NCBI GenBank assembly: GCA_030616475.1
Contig: JAUWXF010000006.1
Location: 1 to 55,848, forward strand
DNA length: 55,848 nucleotides
Reading direction: 5' to 3'
Source of the DNA: Desulfobacterales bacterium
GTDB taxonomy: Bacteria > Desulfobacterota > Desulfobacteria > Desulfobacterales > C00003060
Below are positions 7,588-16,876 of the stretch, piece by piece. The notes below the pieces were generated by a model. The model was not told where the DNA came from, searched no databases, and saw nothing but the letters and a program-made list of their open reading frames with translations. Position 1 is the first letter of the stretch. Each line of letters opens with the position of its first letter. A program made the position numbers and the translations under genes.

Positions 7588-9945
7588 TTAAAAGCCCTTA
7601 AACGGGTTGGGGCCAACCTCCTCTATCGTATCCATGAATTCTTTGATGATGCCCGGAAGCTTGTCGTATTCGTCAATAGCAATCTCAACCTGCTGGACGC
7701 GCTCTTTTTCAAGGGCCAGGCTCAATAAGGCCTCGCCGATTTTGTCCATGCGGATACTCGCCAGTTCACTCCCCTTGATAAAGTGACATTGATAGTCATC
7801 CCCAAATTTGCAGCCAATCATCAGGATACCATCGATCCCTTTGGACAGGGCATCCTTGATCCAGACCACGTTCATAGACCCGAGGCACCTGACTGGAATG
7901 ATCCTTACAAAGGGCGAATAGCTCAGCCGATGCAGCCCTACCAAATCAAGGGCCGGGTAGGCGTCATTCTCACAGGCCAGAATAAGGACCCTCGGCTTCT
8001 CCTCTTCCTCGGGAACATCCATGGCCTTGACCATGGAACCGATCGAGTCAATGCTGTAATCCGCAAAGTTGACGATACGCTCCGGACATGCCCCCATGCA
8101 GGTGCCGCACCTTCGACATCGGGTCGGGTTGGGAAGGGGCGTCCCCTTTTCATCGTCATCCAGGGCGCCAAACGGACATTCCTCAGTGCATCGCTTACAC
8201 TGCGTACACCTCTGGAAGAAGAAATCAGGGAATGTCATATCCCCTGACCTGGGGTGAACGGATACGCCTCGATTAGCAGATTCTATGCACTGAATCGCCT
8301 TAAGGGCAGTGCCGGCAGCATCCTCCCTGCATTCCTGGATACTCATAGCCCTGCGCACGCACCCGGCCACATAAATACCGGTCCTTCTGGTTTCATAGGG
8401 GAAACAGATGAAATTGGAATCCGGATATCCGTCAAAGAGATCCAGATCCAGAAAACCCGGTCCCTGTCGATAGGCCAGGTTCAAGACCGGATCATCCTTT
8501 GTAGTGGGCACCATGCCCGTGCCCAGCACCACCATATCCACGCTCACCTTGATGTTTTCACCAAGAAGGGTGTCGTTGGCCTCCAGGACAAGAGTGCCAT
8601 CGCCATTTTCAGACACACTCACCACATCCCCCTTGGTCAGAAAGATCCCTTCGTCTTGCTGAGCGCTCTTGTAAAAGTATTCGTTCTGGCCGAGTGTGCG
8701 CATGTGCTGATAGAAGATATAAGCCCTGGCGTCCGGGCCGCCGTCATCCCTTACATACTTGGCCTGTTTCAGGGCAACCGTGCTGGTAATGGCCGCGGCA
8801 TAGGGGAAGTCTTCGTCACTACCCTGGCCGGGACACTGCACAAAAGCCACACTGGTGGCGGGTTTGCCGTCAGATGGCCTCAGGATCTTGCCCTGAGCAG
8901 CCATCTCTTCTAAGGCCACGTTGGTCACTACGTTTGCAAGCTTCCCCAGGCCAAGATGATCATATGAAGGCTCTTTTGCTTCAGGCTCTTCGCCCTCTTT
9001 AGGCTCTTCGCCCTCTTTGGGGGCCTCGGTCTCTTTCGGCAACTCCCATGGCTTCCAACCAGTGGCCAAAATAATGGCCCCAAAGCGTTCCGCCTCCGGA
9101 TCTTTGGCCAGGATGTTGGCGGGGTCCTCGGGAGTAGCTTTGTCAGCACCGGGCGGTTGGGGTGGGGCCTCAGCTCCCTCAACCTCCTCCACAGGTTCCG
9201 GTATATCCCACGCGCTCTTGGTGCCCGTGGGCTTGAAGGTCATATCGAAGAGCCCGGGGGCGCCGGCAATGCGGGCCACCTCTATGCCCGTTCGGATTTC
9301 AACCTTGGGATGGGCTTGGGCCTCTTTGATAATCTGCTCAATCACGGGCTCCTGCAAGTCCTCATATGGGTAGGCCCATGGGGTCTGTTTGCGCATTTTG
9401 GCTGCAAACCCGCCCACCTGAGCTTGTTTTTCAATGACAGTGGCGTCATAGCCGGCCTTGGCCACCTCCAGGGCCGCACTCAGCCCGGTGACACCGCCGC
9501 CCAGCACCATGATCCTCTTGTCAATCGGCTCCTCCGGCTGGTAAGGCTCGGCCGGCAGTATCCTCTCGCCCTCGGCCAGGCCCATACGAAGGTAGTCTTC
9601 GGCCATCTCCTGAATGAACTCGTCCGGCTCTTCAGCATCCGGATCTTGAGGCTTGTGGCTCCAGATCACGCCTTCCCTGAGATTGACCCTCTCTACTACA
9701 ATGGCCGGACCAAAATCAAAGACGTCATAAAGCACACGCCGGGAACAGGCTGCAATCACTACGGTGTTCACTCCCTCTTCTGCGATGTCCTGCTTGATCA
9801 GCTCAACGCCTTCAGGGGAGCACACGATGGGATGGGTCTTGCGGATCTTTATTTTCGGGGGAACCTTTTTCTCCAGTTTCTCTATGTCAAGGGCCTCTCC
9901 GAGCCCGCAACCTTTGCAGATATATACGCCTAGCTTTTTCTCCAT
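7588..9945 (-). CDS. qmoB: QmoB, HdrA-like flavoprotein with MvhD-type C-terminus
   Basis: QmoB is a soluble electron-transfer subunit between QmoC and APS reductase. The 785-residue protein has an FAD-binding domain with the dinucleotide motif GGGVTG near residue 148. Two [4Fe-4S] clusters follow around residues 580-620 (CTQCKRCTEECP and CRRCGTCMGACP). A C-terminal MvhD-like domain has cysteines in CEND, RCLGS and GCKFGDDYQC. Between about residues 240 and 330 there are acidic, proline-rich inserts with a short repeat (EGEEPKEGEEP) that interrupt the FAD domain. The start at 9945 has AGGAGG upstream, and only 10 bases separate it from qmoA. Confidence 0.96.
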   Translation of the reverse strand: MEKKLGVYICKGCGLGEALDIEKLEKKVPPKIKIRKTHPIVCSPEGVELIKQDIAEEGVNTVVIAACSRRVLYDVFDFGPAIVVERVNLREGVIWSHKPQDPDAEEPDEFIQEMAEDYLRMGLAEGERILPAEPYQPEEPIDKRIMVLGGGVTGLSAALEVAKAGYDATVIEKQAQVGGFAAKMRKQTPWAYPYEDLQEPVIEQIIKEAQAHPKVEIRTGIEVARIAGAPGLFDMTFKPTGTKSAWDIPEPVEEVEGAEAPPQPPGADKATPEDPANILAKDPEAERFGAIILATGWKPWELPKETEAPKEGEEPKEGEEPEAKEPSYDHLGLGKLANVVTNVALEEMAAQGKILRPSDGKPATSVAFVQCPGQGSDEDFPYAAAITSTVALKQAKYVRDDGGPDARAYIFYQHMRTLGQNEYFYKSAQQDEGIFLTKGDVVSVSENGDGTLVLEANDTLLGENIKVSVDMVVLGTGMVPTTKDDPVLNLAYRQGPGFLDLDLFDGYPDSNFICFPYETRRTGIYVAGCVRRAMSIQECREDAAGTALKAIQCIESANRGVSVHPRSGDMTFPDFFFQRCTQCKRCTEECPFGALDDDEKGTPLPNPTRCRRCGTCMGACPERIVNFADYSIDSIGSMVKAMDVPEEEEKPRVLILACENDAYPALDLVGLHRLSYSPFVRIIPVRCLGSMNVVWIKDALSKGIDGILMIGCKFGDDYQCHFIKGSELASIRMDKIGEALLSLALEKERVQQVEIAIDEYDKLPGIIKEFMDTIEEVGPNPFKGF

Positions 9946-9955
9946 TGATTACCTC

Positions 9956-11236
9956 CTAGCTGCTCACCAAGGTTTGAATGGCCTTAAGGGCCACACCCGT
10001 GGCATGTTGATTGGATGAGGTCACATCCAAGGGCTTCAGGGCACATCCGGTGGCATACATTCCCCCTCTGTCAAGGTCTGAAACCACAAAGCCGTCAGGG
10101 TCATACTTGACGTCGCCCGGCAACTTGGTGTCCACCGTGTTCGGAACCATCCCTGTGGCGAGTACAGCCATATCAACTGTTTCTTGTACCTTTTCGCCAC
10201 CTACCGCATCTTCTGCCACCACCGTGATATCCTTGGTGCTCGGATCTTCCTGAACTTCGGCCACTTTGCCCTTGATCAGGAAGATGTTCTCGTCCTCTTT
10301 GATCTTTTTGTAAAATTTTTCATAACGCTGTCCGGGTGCCCTGATGTCAATGTAGAATACGAAAATCTTGGCCTCAGGGTATTGCTCCCTCACGTAGGTG
10401 GCCTGTTTCAACGATGCCATGCAGCAGATGTAGGAACAGTAAGGGAGATGGTTTTCGTCTCTCGAGCCCGCGCATTGAACAAAGGCGATCTTTGAGATCT
10501 TCTTGTTATCCGAAGGACGCAAGATCTTCCCGTTGGTCGGGCCGTTGATCGCGGAAAGGCGTTCCATCATCATGTTCGTAATCACATTGGGGTATTCGAA
10601 CCCGAGGTTGTCTATCTTTGAGGCATCATAGGGCCTCCACCCTGTGGCCCAGATGATGGCGCCAACCTTGAGGTTAACCGTCTTGGGCTGCATCTCCAGG
10701 TCAATGGCGTCGTACTTGCATGCTTCAAGAGCCCGCTTTGCGTCGTCCGTGCCGATAATCTTGGGAGAGATAACGTAGCGCATGGGAAAGGCCATCTCAT
10801 GAGGCAAATAGGCCCCTTTCATGGTACCCATATCAAAATTGAATTCATTGGGGAGCTTTGTCATGCAAACCTTGGCACACTCGTCACAACAGGTGCATTT
10901 TTCGTTCACATAGCGAGGATTGATTTTTACGGTAACGTTATAGTTCCCCGGACCCCCTGAAATGCTCTCGATCTCCGCCAGGGTATAGAAACTGATCCCT
11001 GGATTATCCTTGATCCTTCTGAAATTGATCTCAAGGCCGCAACTCGGAGGACATAGCTTGGGAAAGTAGTGCTTCAATTGAGCGACCCTGCCGCCCAGGT
11101 AAGGATTCTTTTCCACAAGAAAAACCTCATAGCCCACTTCAGCGGCTTCAAGGGTTGCTGTCAGCCCGCTAATCCCCCCTCCCACAACCAGGATGCTCCC
11201 CTTCTTGGAATCTTCAGCTCTCTGTTCTTCTGTCAT
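9956..11236 (-). CDS. qmoA: QmoA, HdrA-like flavoprotein
   Basis: QmoA is the first soluble FAD subunit of the Qmo complex, related to the heterodisulfide reductase subunit HdrA. The 426-residue protein begins, after a short polar tail, with the FAD motif VVGGGISG near residues 17-24. It has a cysteine cluster CTCCDECAKVC near residue 115 and a second dinucleotide-binding region in the C-terminal half. The start at 11236 follows GGAGGAA. A longer frame up to 11269 has no ribosome-binding site. It lies 90 bases after aprA and 10 bases before qmoB. Confidence 0.96.
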   Translation of the reverse strand: MTEEQRAEDSKKGSILVVGGGISGLTATLEAAEVGYEVFLVEKNPYLGGRVAQLKHYFPKLCPPSCGLEINFRRIKDNPGISFYTLAEIESISGGPGNYNVTVKINPRYVNEKCTCCDECAKVCMTKLPNEFNFDMGTMKGAYLPHEMAFPMRYVISPKIIGTDDAKRALEACKYDAIDLEMQPKTVNLKVGAIIWATGWRPYDASKIDNLGFEYPNVITNMMMERLSAINGPTNGKILRPSDNKKISKIAFVQCAGSRDENHLPYCSYICCMASLKQATYVREQYPEAKIFVFYIDIRAPGQRYEKFYKKIKEDENIFLIKGKVAEVQEDPSTKDITVVAEDAVGGEKVQETVDMAVLATGMVPNTVDTKLPGDVKYDPDGFVVSDLDRGGMYATGCALKPLDVTSSNQHATGVALKAIQTLVSS

Positions 11237-11326
11237 GCTATTCCTCCGCTTAAAAAAATCTCCAGGCACCGCATGCGCGGCGCCTGGAGGTCCGGAATAT
11301 CATCCCATCATAAAAGATACTGACTT

Positions 11327-13285
11327 TTAGTCAGGGATGATCTTGATATAGTCTACCTTTTTCATTTCCCACTCTCCGGTTGCCGGATCATACTTTGAGT
11401 TCGTATAGCAGAACCAATTCTCGTCATCGGTTCCCGGAAAGTCTGCCTTGTAGTAGAAACCAGGATAGCGGGACTCCTTTCTGAAGTAGATGTGCCGGCA
11501 ATGGGACTCCACGGTCCACAGCCGGTGCCTCATCTCCCAGCACCGCATAAGTTCATGCAGGTCGCCAGCACCCAGCTTCTCAGCATCCTCATGCATCACT
11601 TTGAACATATCCTGGAGGATCTCCAGGTTTTTATCGGTGGTCTGATAGTAGGTCATCCAGCCGGCGCCATACTCGTTCGTGGCCTTCATCAGGCGCATGG
11701 CAAACCCGGATGGCTTCAGGTAATTCGGGTTGATGTCCACTGCTGTGGTGTACTTGTAGTTGTCAAGGAACAGCCTGACAGGTTGGTAGGTCTCATCCAC
11801 CAGTTCCTGCGTGGACTCCTTGAGCGCAGGCTGAAAGTCCGCGTTGTCGCGCACATACTTGCACATCGCTTTGACGGCCATGCGGCCTTCCGCATGGGAG
11901 CCCGAGGAGAACTTGTGCCCGGAGGCACCCACACCGTCACCGGCAGTAAAGAGGCCGTTGACCGTGGTCATGCGGTTGTAGCCCCACTTGTAAGAATCCG
12001 GCACCCAGTCTTCATCAGGCCCGCTGCACCATAAACCGCAGCAGCCGGAATGAGAGCCTAACAGGTACGGCTCTGTGGGCATGACCTCAGAGTTCGTCTT
12101 TTCAGGCTCGCAGTTTTGTGCGCACCACAGGTTCGCCTGGCCGCAGGTCATGTCAAGGAAGTCCTCCCAGGCCTCGGATTCAAGGTGCTTCATCTCTTTT
12201 TTGTCCATGGTCTTGCTGATCTCGGCCAGGGCACCGACCGTATCCATCATGATCGGGCCACGGCCTTCTTTCATCTCCGCCAGCATGAGGTGGTTCCTCA
12301 GACAGGTGGGGGTTACTGCAGCAAGCCCGTAAGGTGCGTATTTTTCAAGTTCTTTCTTCGCAAAATCACTCGCTGCAAAGTTTTCGCCCAGTGCGTTTAA
12401 GGTCTTTGCCTTGAAGAGCAGGAACCAGGCACCCACCGGACCATAGCCGTCCTTGAAACGAGCCGGGGTGAACCGGTTTTCAAACATGGTCAGCTCGGCA
12501 CCGACCTGGGCGGGCATGGCGTAAGTGGAGCCTGAGTTCCACACTGGATACCAGGCACGTCCCTTACCCTCACCCTGGGCACGAGGCATGTAGATGTTCA
12601 CAGCCCCGCCGCAGGCAACCATCATGACCTTGCATTTAATGATGAACACCTTGTTCTCGCGGACACTGAAGCCGACGCACCCGGCAATGGTGTTCTCCTT
12701 GTTGGCGTCCAGGAGGAGCTTTACAATGAAGACCCTCTCCAGGATGTTCTCTTCACCGAGTGCCTTCTTGGCCGCCTCGGCCACGATGCACTTGTATGAC
12801 TCGCCGTTGATCATGATCTGCCATTTGCCGGTGCGCACAGGCTGGGCCCCTTCCTTTAAGGTGCCCAGCTCCTGGCCCTTTGCGCCGTCTAAGCTCTTTC
12901 CTTCCGCGCTCTTTTTCCAAATGGGTAGACCCCACTCTTCAAAGAGATGCACGGAGTCATCCACGTGGCGGCCCAGATCGTAGACGAGGTCATCACGAGT
13001 AAGCCCCATGAGGTCATTTCTGACCATCCTGACGTAATCTTCAATCGGGTTTTCGCCAATGTAGGTGTTGATTGCCGAAAGCCCCTGGGCTACCGCACCG
13101 CTTCTCTCCATGGCCGCCTTGTCAACCACAAGGATCTTCTTGTCAGCCGCCCATTTCTTGACCTCAAACGCAGCGCCACAGGCAGCCATACCGCCACCCA
13201 CAATCAAAATATCGACTTCTCTTTCCTCAACTTCCGGATCTCTTACCGCGAGAAGCTCTCCCGTAGGTTTATTCGGTACTGCCAT
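11327..13285 (-). CDS. aprA: Adenylylsulfate (APS) reductase alpha subunit
   Basis: AprA reduces APS to sulfite and AMP, the second step of sulfate respiration, using FAD. The 652-residue protein has the flavin motif DILIVGGGMAACGAAFE near residues 25-41, as in the fumarate reductase and succinate dehydrogenase flavoprotein family. It also has the conserved RNHLMLAEMKEGRGP stretch near residue 330 and the aromatic, cysteine-rich region typical of AprA (SGCCGLWCSGPDEDW). Length is normal for dissimilatory AprA. GGAGG precedes the ATG at 13285. The gene follows aprB after a 171-base spacer with an unusual stem structure. The operon order aprB-aprA-qmoABC indicates the reductive direction. Confidence 0.97.
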   Translation of the reverse strand: MAVPNKPTGELLAVRDPEVEEREVDILIVGGGMAACGAAFEVKKWAADKKILVVDKAAMERSGAVAQGLSAINTYIGENPIEDYVRMVRNDLMGLTRDDLVYDLGRHVDDSVHLFEEWGLPIWKKSAEGKSLDGAKGQELGTLKEGAQPVRTGKWQIMINGESYKCIVAEAAKKALGEENILERVFIVKLLLDANKENTIAGCVGFSVRENKVFIIKCKVMMVACGGAVNIYMPRAQGEGKGRAWYPVWNSGSTYAMPAQVGAELTMFENRFTPARFKDGYGPVGAWFLLFKAKTLNALGENFAASDFAKKELEKYAPYGLAAVTPTCLRNHLMLAEMKEGRGPIMMDTVGALAEISKTMDKKEMKHLESEAWEDFLDMTCGQANLWCAQNCEPEKTNSEVMPTEPYLLGSHSGCCGLWCSGPDEDWVPDSYKWGYNRMTTVNGLFTAGDGVGASGHKFSSGSHAEGRMAVKAMCKYVRDNADFQPALKESTQELVDETYQPVRLFLDNYKYTTAVDINPNYLKPSGFAMRLMKATNEYGAGWMTYYQTTDKNLEILQDMFKVMHEDAEKLGAGDLHELMRCWEMRHRLWTVESHCRHIYFRKESRYPGFYYKADFPGTDDENWFCYTNSKYDPATGEWEMKKVDYIKIIPD

Positions 13286-13353
13286 ATCGTTATCCTCCTT
13301 ATTGATCCTTAAAGATTAAGTTCCATGTTTGCTCAAACCTTTGTCGGCAGGCC

Positions 13354-13461
13354 CCTAAGGACCAGTGGAATAATAAGTTCCCAGTTTAGCACTTAAGACG
13401 GACCTATGAGTGGCATCCGAGTTCATCCAAACTGGAAAGTCGTCTATTCCACGGCCCTAAG
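13354..13461 (-). promoter_or_regulatory. Structured intercistronic element between aprB and aprA
   Basis: In the aprBA message an outer stem pairs GTGGAATA (13446-13453 region) with TATTCCAC (13365-13372 region). It extends through GGCCCTAAG opposite CCTAAGGACC with a bulge. An inner stem pairs CCAGTTT (13429-13435) with AAACTGG (13381-13387). The aprB stop codon (13457-13459) lies inside the outer stem. This may be an mRNA-processing or stabilising element. No terminator-like T run follows. Confidence 0.55.
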
Positions 13462-13888
13462 TCTGAGGCGTTGAAAGTGTCTTGCCTTCGGCTTCCTCAG
13501 TAGAGAGCAAACCGCTGTCAAGATCCTTACCTGCCAGGTCCGGGTACTCATTGGCCGCACCTTCCGGTGTGGTCCGGATGGGGAACTTGAAGCGCTTGAT
13601 CAAGCCGTTTCTGAACTTGCAGGTCCACATGACATCCTCGGTGCCTCTCATCGGCACAATACTGGAGCCAAGGGGAACAAAATCAGAATATCCCCTGACC
13701 TCAATCGCCTGTGTGGGACAGATCTTCACACACGAAAAGCACTCCCAACACTGATCCGGCTCCTGGTTGTACGCCTTCATGGCCTCTGGGTTTAAGACCA
13801 TCAGGTCGTTGGGACAGATGTACATGCAAGCAGTCTTCTCCCCGCCTTTGCACCCATCACATTTTTCGTCGATTACAAAACTTGGCAT
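13457..13888 (-). CDS. aprB: Adenylylsulfate (APS) reductase beta subunit
   Basis: AprB is the ferredoxin-like subunit that passes electrons to the flavin of AprA. The 143-residue protein holds two [4Fe-4S] motifs in its first 60 residues. One is an irregular one (CDGCKGGEKTACMYICP) and one is regular (CWECFSCVKICP). The AprB tail (KRFKFPIRTTPEG) follows and wraps AprA in known structures. The start at 13888 has AGGAGG seven bases upstream and matches the usual N-terminus (MPSFVIDEKC). It is the first gene of the apr-qmo operon. Its promoter could not be located in the long upstream region. Confidence 0.97.
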   Translation of the reverse strand: MPSFVIDEKCDGCKGGEKTACMYICPNDLMVLNPEAMKAYNQEPDQCWECFSCVKICPTQAIEVRGYSDFVPLGSSIVPMRGTEDVMWTCKFRNGLIKRFKFPIRTTPEGAANEYPDLAGKDLDSGLLSTEEAEGKTLSTPQT

Positions 13889-14095
13889 TGATTTACCTCC
13901 TGAATTGTTTTTTTTTGAGTCCTCTTGAGAAGATGGCCACCGCATGCCACCATGTGGTGTGCCGTCTCCCGTTCCAATAAGTAGCGGTTATCACATCCCC
14001 CCTTTCAGCTAAGTTTACTCGGCCCCTATAAAGCCTCCTATGTCTCATGATTTGCTTTCCAAGTTTTCTTGTTCCTCCCCGTCTGCCACCCGCCC

Positions 14096-14163
14096 CCGCC
14101 TGCCATCGCCTGGCAGCTCGTGTGTTGCATCGACCTTGTTTATTGGCAATGGCGGGCAGGTGC
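14096..14163 (+). repeat. Family B GC-rich repeat
   Basis: It begins CCGCCTGCCATCGCC and ends TTGGCAATGGCGGGCAGG. A second partial copy (TGCCAGCGCCACGCTCGCGG) follows directly at 14161-14180. Confidence 0.65.
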
Positions 14164-14705
14164 CAGCGCCACGCTCGCGGAGCAGGTAAACCGCTCACTC
14201 TCTCCGAGGCGTAGACTCTACCCCCAGCCTGTAAGCCCTACGGGCTGGAAGCGGAGCCAAAAACTAGTACTGCATCACTCCAATCCTCCAGTTGGAGCGA
14301 AGCCCTAAGTTACTACTTTCACAATATATGATTTCCTGTACCCGTGCACGTCCCCGAAATGGGGGAAAGTGACCAGCCTGCGGGGCAAAAAAACCGCCGC
14401 TCAGTTGTTAAGCACCCTGCTCGATTTCAGGCGCTCTGAAGTTGTCATCAAGTATCGCAAAAGATGCTGCTTGACGTGATGATATTTGGGACATTTTATA
14501 AAGAAATTCAAAGGATTATAGACTCCTGCACAAGGGCTTCCTTTTACCATCATGCGTCCATCTTGTCAAGCCATTTTTAAGGGGAACTCAGGGCCACGTC
14601 ACCTAAAGAGGTAACCCGTTGAAGTAACAAACTTATTCGCGTAATCAATTCTTGGTAAATCCGTACTGTTTTCAAGGCGTCAGCCGCAAACTCGAAGCAC
14701 GAAAT

Positions 14706-14770
14706 CCCTGGCCCAGACCTGGCTTACGTGGGCAGCACAATCATCCAGACATGTCGCGCCAGGGCAGGCC
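14706..14770 (+). repeat. Family A repeat, copy 2
   Basis: It begins CCCTGGCCCAGACCTGG and ends GTCGCGCCAGGGCAGGCC. It is nearly identical to the copies at 16532-16596 and 33535-33599 even in the centre. It is preceded by ACGAAAT as in those copies. Confidence 0.9.
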
Positions 14771-14915
14771 GAAACAAATCCGAATGACTCAAATCCCAAA
14801 TTCAAAACAAAGGATATCTTCAAAAGCTTCAAATAGATATTGCAGCAATGGCGGAAATGTTTTGGTCATTTGATATAGCGGCTTACGCCTTGAAAACAGC
14901 ACGGATTTTGAAATT

Positions 14916-14979
14916 GCCCGCCCTGGCGCGACGTCCGCAGAACAAGCTGTTGCCCTTGAAAATCCAGGTCTGGGCCAGG
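14916..14979 (-). repeat. Family A repeat, copy 3
   Basis: On the plus strand it reads GCCCGCCCTGGCGCGAC to CAGGTCTGGGCCAGG, i.e. inverted relative to copy 2. It lies within the composite element. Confidence 0.9.
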
Positions 14980-15213
14980 ATTTCGGATTTCGATATTCGG
15001 ATTTCGGATTTAAGCGTCTGTGCAATCCTTCTAATTTGACAACTTAGAATCTAGTTTGACGTTGCCCTGGCATTATAATGCATTGCAATGATAAGGTTTT
15101 TTAAACACTCGAACATAAGGCTGGGCTGAAAGCCGGATTAAACACGTTGCGAGTTGAGGAAGAACGGGGTGATCCGTACAGCCCGATCCGCGAAGCATGT
15201 AGGAGAGAACAGA

Positions 15214-16341
15214 ATGGCTGTCAAGAAGGTAGATCTGGCTGGGCCTGGCATCGGCGACTATGACGAACTGGAAAGAATCCTGCCAGAGGATTACAAGTCT
15301 CTGTTAACCCCAAAGGAAACGCAAGGGGCCGTGTTTGCACTAAAAAATTACATTGAAGAGAATCTGTGCAAGGAACTCAATCTAATAATGGTTACGGTTC
15401 CTCTGATCGTAGACGTTGAAAGCGGCGTGAACGACTACCTGGACCGTGACGGCTCACGTACCCCAATCGGGTTCCACATTTCAAATGACCATGGCAAGAA
15501 CCCGATCGATGCCGAGGTCGTGCAGGCCGCAACCAAGTGGAAGCGCATGGCGCTGAAGCAGTTTGGAATGAAGGTCGGGGAGGGCCTCATCACCGATATG
15601 CGAGCTGTACGCAAGGACTACTTCCTCGACCACGATCACAGCGCATATGTGGACCAGTGGGACTGGGAGTTGGCGATAACCCAAGAGCAGCGCAACCTGG
15701 AGTTTCTGACGGAAGTAGTGGAAAAGATCTGGAAGGTTATCAAGGGCGCCGAAACCCATGTCCAGGAACTCTTCCCCCAGTTGAAGACGGACAAGCATCC
15801 CAACCTGCCCGACAATCTCATATTTATGCATGCCGAAGACATCCTTGACAAGTATCCCGACCTGCCGCGTCAGCAGCGCGAGACAGAGATCGTGAAGGAA
15901 TACCCTGCGATCTTCATCTATGGCATCGGCTGGACGCTCAAGGACGGCTACCCGCACGAACTCAGGGCGGCAGACTACGACGACTGGGTCACGGAGACAA
16001 CGTCCAGGGTCGGCAGGCCTATGCACGGTCTTAACGGTGACATTCTTGTCTGGAACCCGGTGACAAAGCGCCGCCACGAGCTGACATCCATGGGTATCCG
16101 CGTTAATGCGGACACGCTCAAGAAACAGTTGGAAATGACCGGCCAGCTTGATTTCCTCAAGTTGCCCTACCACCAGGCAATCACAAACAATGAGATCCCG
16201 CTGAGCATTGGCGGTGGCATTGGGCAGTCTCGAACCCACATGCTTCTGCTCAAGAAGGCCCACATTGGAGAAGTCAGTGTCTCCGTATGGCCAAAGGTGC
16301 TCAAGGACATGTGCAAGAAGAAGAACATCCATCTCCTGTAG
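15214..16341 (+). CDS. asnA: Aspartate--ammonia ligase (asparagine synthetase A)
   Basis: AsnA makes asparagine from aspartate, ammonia and ATP. The 375-residue protein matches the known family by its conserved blocks. They include KWKRMALKQFGM, EGLITDMRAVR, SAYVDQWDWE, HELRAADYDDW, LNGDILVWNPV, LTSMGIRVNADTLK and the class II aminoacyl-tRNA-synthetase-like motif GGGIGQSRTHMLLL near the C-terminus. It is about 45 residues longer than the E. coli enzyme. Part of the excess is an N-terminal extension of about 35 residues before the usual start. The ATG at 15214 has AGGAGAG seven bases upstream. An in-frame ATG at 15154 lacks one. The gene stands alone between repeat-rich regions and has no evident link to sulfate reduction. 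Confidence 0.93.
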   Translation: MAVKKVDLAGPGIGDYDELERILPEDYKSLLTPKETQGAVFALKNYIEENLCKELNLIMVTVPLIVDVESGVNDYLDRDGSRTPIGFHISNDHGKNPIDAEVVQAATKWKRMALKQFGMKVGEGLITDMRAVRKDYFLDHDHSAYVDQWDWELAITQEQRNLEFLTEVVEKIWKVIKGAETHVQELFPQLKTDKHPNLPDNLIFMHAEDILDKYPDLPRQQRETEIVKEYPAIFIYGIGWTLKDGYPHELRAADYDDWVTETTSRVGRPMHGLNGDILVWNPVTKRRHELTSMGIRVNADTLKKQLEMTGQLDFLKLPYHQAITNNEIPLSIGGGIGQSRTHMLLLKKAHIGEVSVSVWPKVLKDMCKKKNIHLL

Positions 16342-16504
16342 TGACCACGGGTCTCCACGGCTCCAGCCCAAATTTTTCCACCTGTGCGGTTAGTGGATTT
16401 GGCGTCTTATCAATAGCATCTAAATCCCCCCTAGTGCAGTATCTCGAAAGTTCTACGTTCGATTTTGGCAATTTAACATGTTGACGAAACGCATCAACCG
16501 TTGC

Positions 16505-16733
16505 GAAAATGCGAATATCGAAATACGAAATCCCTGGCCCAGACCTGACTTACATGGGCAGCAGAATCATCCAGGTATGTCGCGCTAGGGCAGGCCGAAA
16601 CAATATCAAAATCCAAATGTTCGAAATTCAAAACAAATGCGGTCTGGTGGTGTCCCTTTCCGTTTTTGTCATTGAGATTTCTGTCATTTGAATTTGTTTC
16701 GTGCTTCGATATTCGAATTTCGCATTTCAATAT
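16505..16733. repeat. Family D composite repeat (CGAAATA arms around family A)
   Basis: The left arm (16508-16531, AATGCGAATATCGAAATACG and following bases) is complementary in large part to the right arm (about 16690-16730). The arms are built of CGAAATA-like heptamers. The family A copy 4 begins exactly at the end of the left arm. The same junction occurs at 14700-14706 and 33530-33535. Confidence 0.75.
16532..16596 (+). repeat. Family A repeat, copy 4
   Basis: It begins CCCTGGCCCAGACCTGAC and ends CGCGCTAGGGCAGGCC, with one substitution in the conserved right end. Confidence 0.9.
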
Positions 16734-16876
16734 TTATGAAACAATGTACTAGCTGGCAAGTCAAACGAGATTAGTATATACAAGGTACTTTCTGGAAACA
16801 TGCACATACCCTGATTCGTTACAGTGAAATAATATTACTACTCAATGGTGCCTCACGCAAGATTTTGTTCAGGTTC

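Larger units (their letters stand above)
14657..15013. repeat. Composite inverted repeat element with two opposed family A copies
   Basis: Arms 14657-14687 and 14878-14908 are inverted complements matching at 29 of 31 positions. Inside and beyond them lie two family A copies facing each other (14706-14770 and 14916-14979), flanked by CGAAAT-type short units (14694-14705 and 14980-15009). The whole looks like nested or interleaved mobile repeats, with no gene inside. Confidence 0.75.
13889..15213. other. Long intergenic region between aprB and asnA
   Basis: This 1.3 kb region must carry the promoter of the apr-qmo operon (minus) and that of asnA (plus), but neither is clear. TATAAT occurs at 15074-15079 without a well-spaced -35. 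The region holds a family B repeat (14096-14163) and a large composite repeat (14657-15013) containing two family A copies in opposite orientation. No gene is supported. Short frames here have no ribosome-binding sites and overlap repeats. Confidence 0.65.

Noticed and set aside
9157-9933. Plus-strand frames of 258 and 219 codons opposite qmoB
   Set aside because: They are antisense to qmoB. Codon patterns and motifs support only the minus-strand gene.
14069-14308. Plus frame of 79 codons upstream of asnA
   Set aside because: It runs through a family B repeat, has no ribosome-binding site and no recognisable protein feature.
15481-16371. Minus-strand frame of 296 codons
   Set aside because: It is the antisense shadow of asnA, which carries all family blocks in the plus frame.
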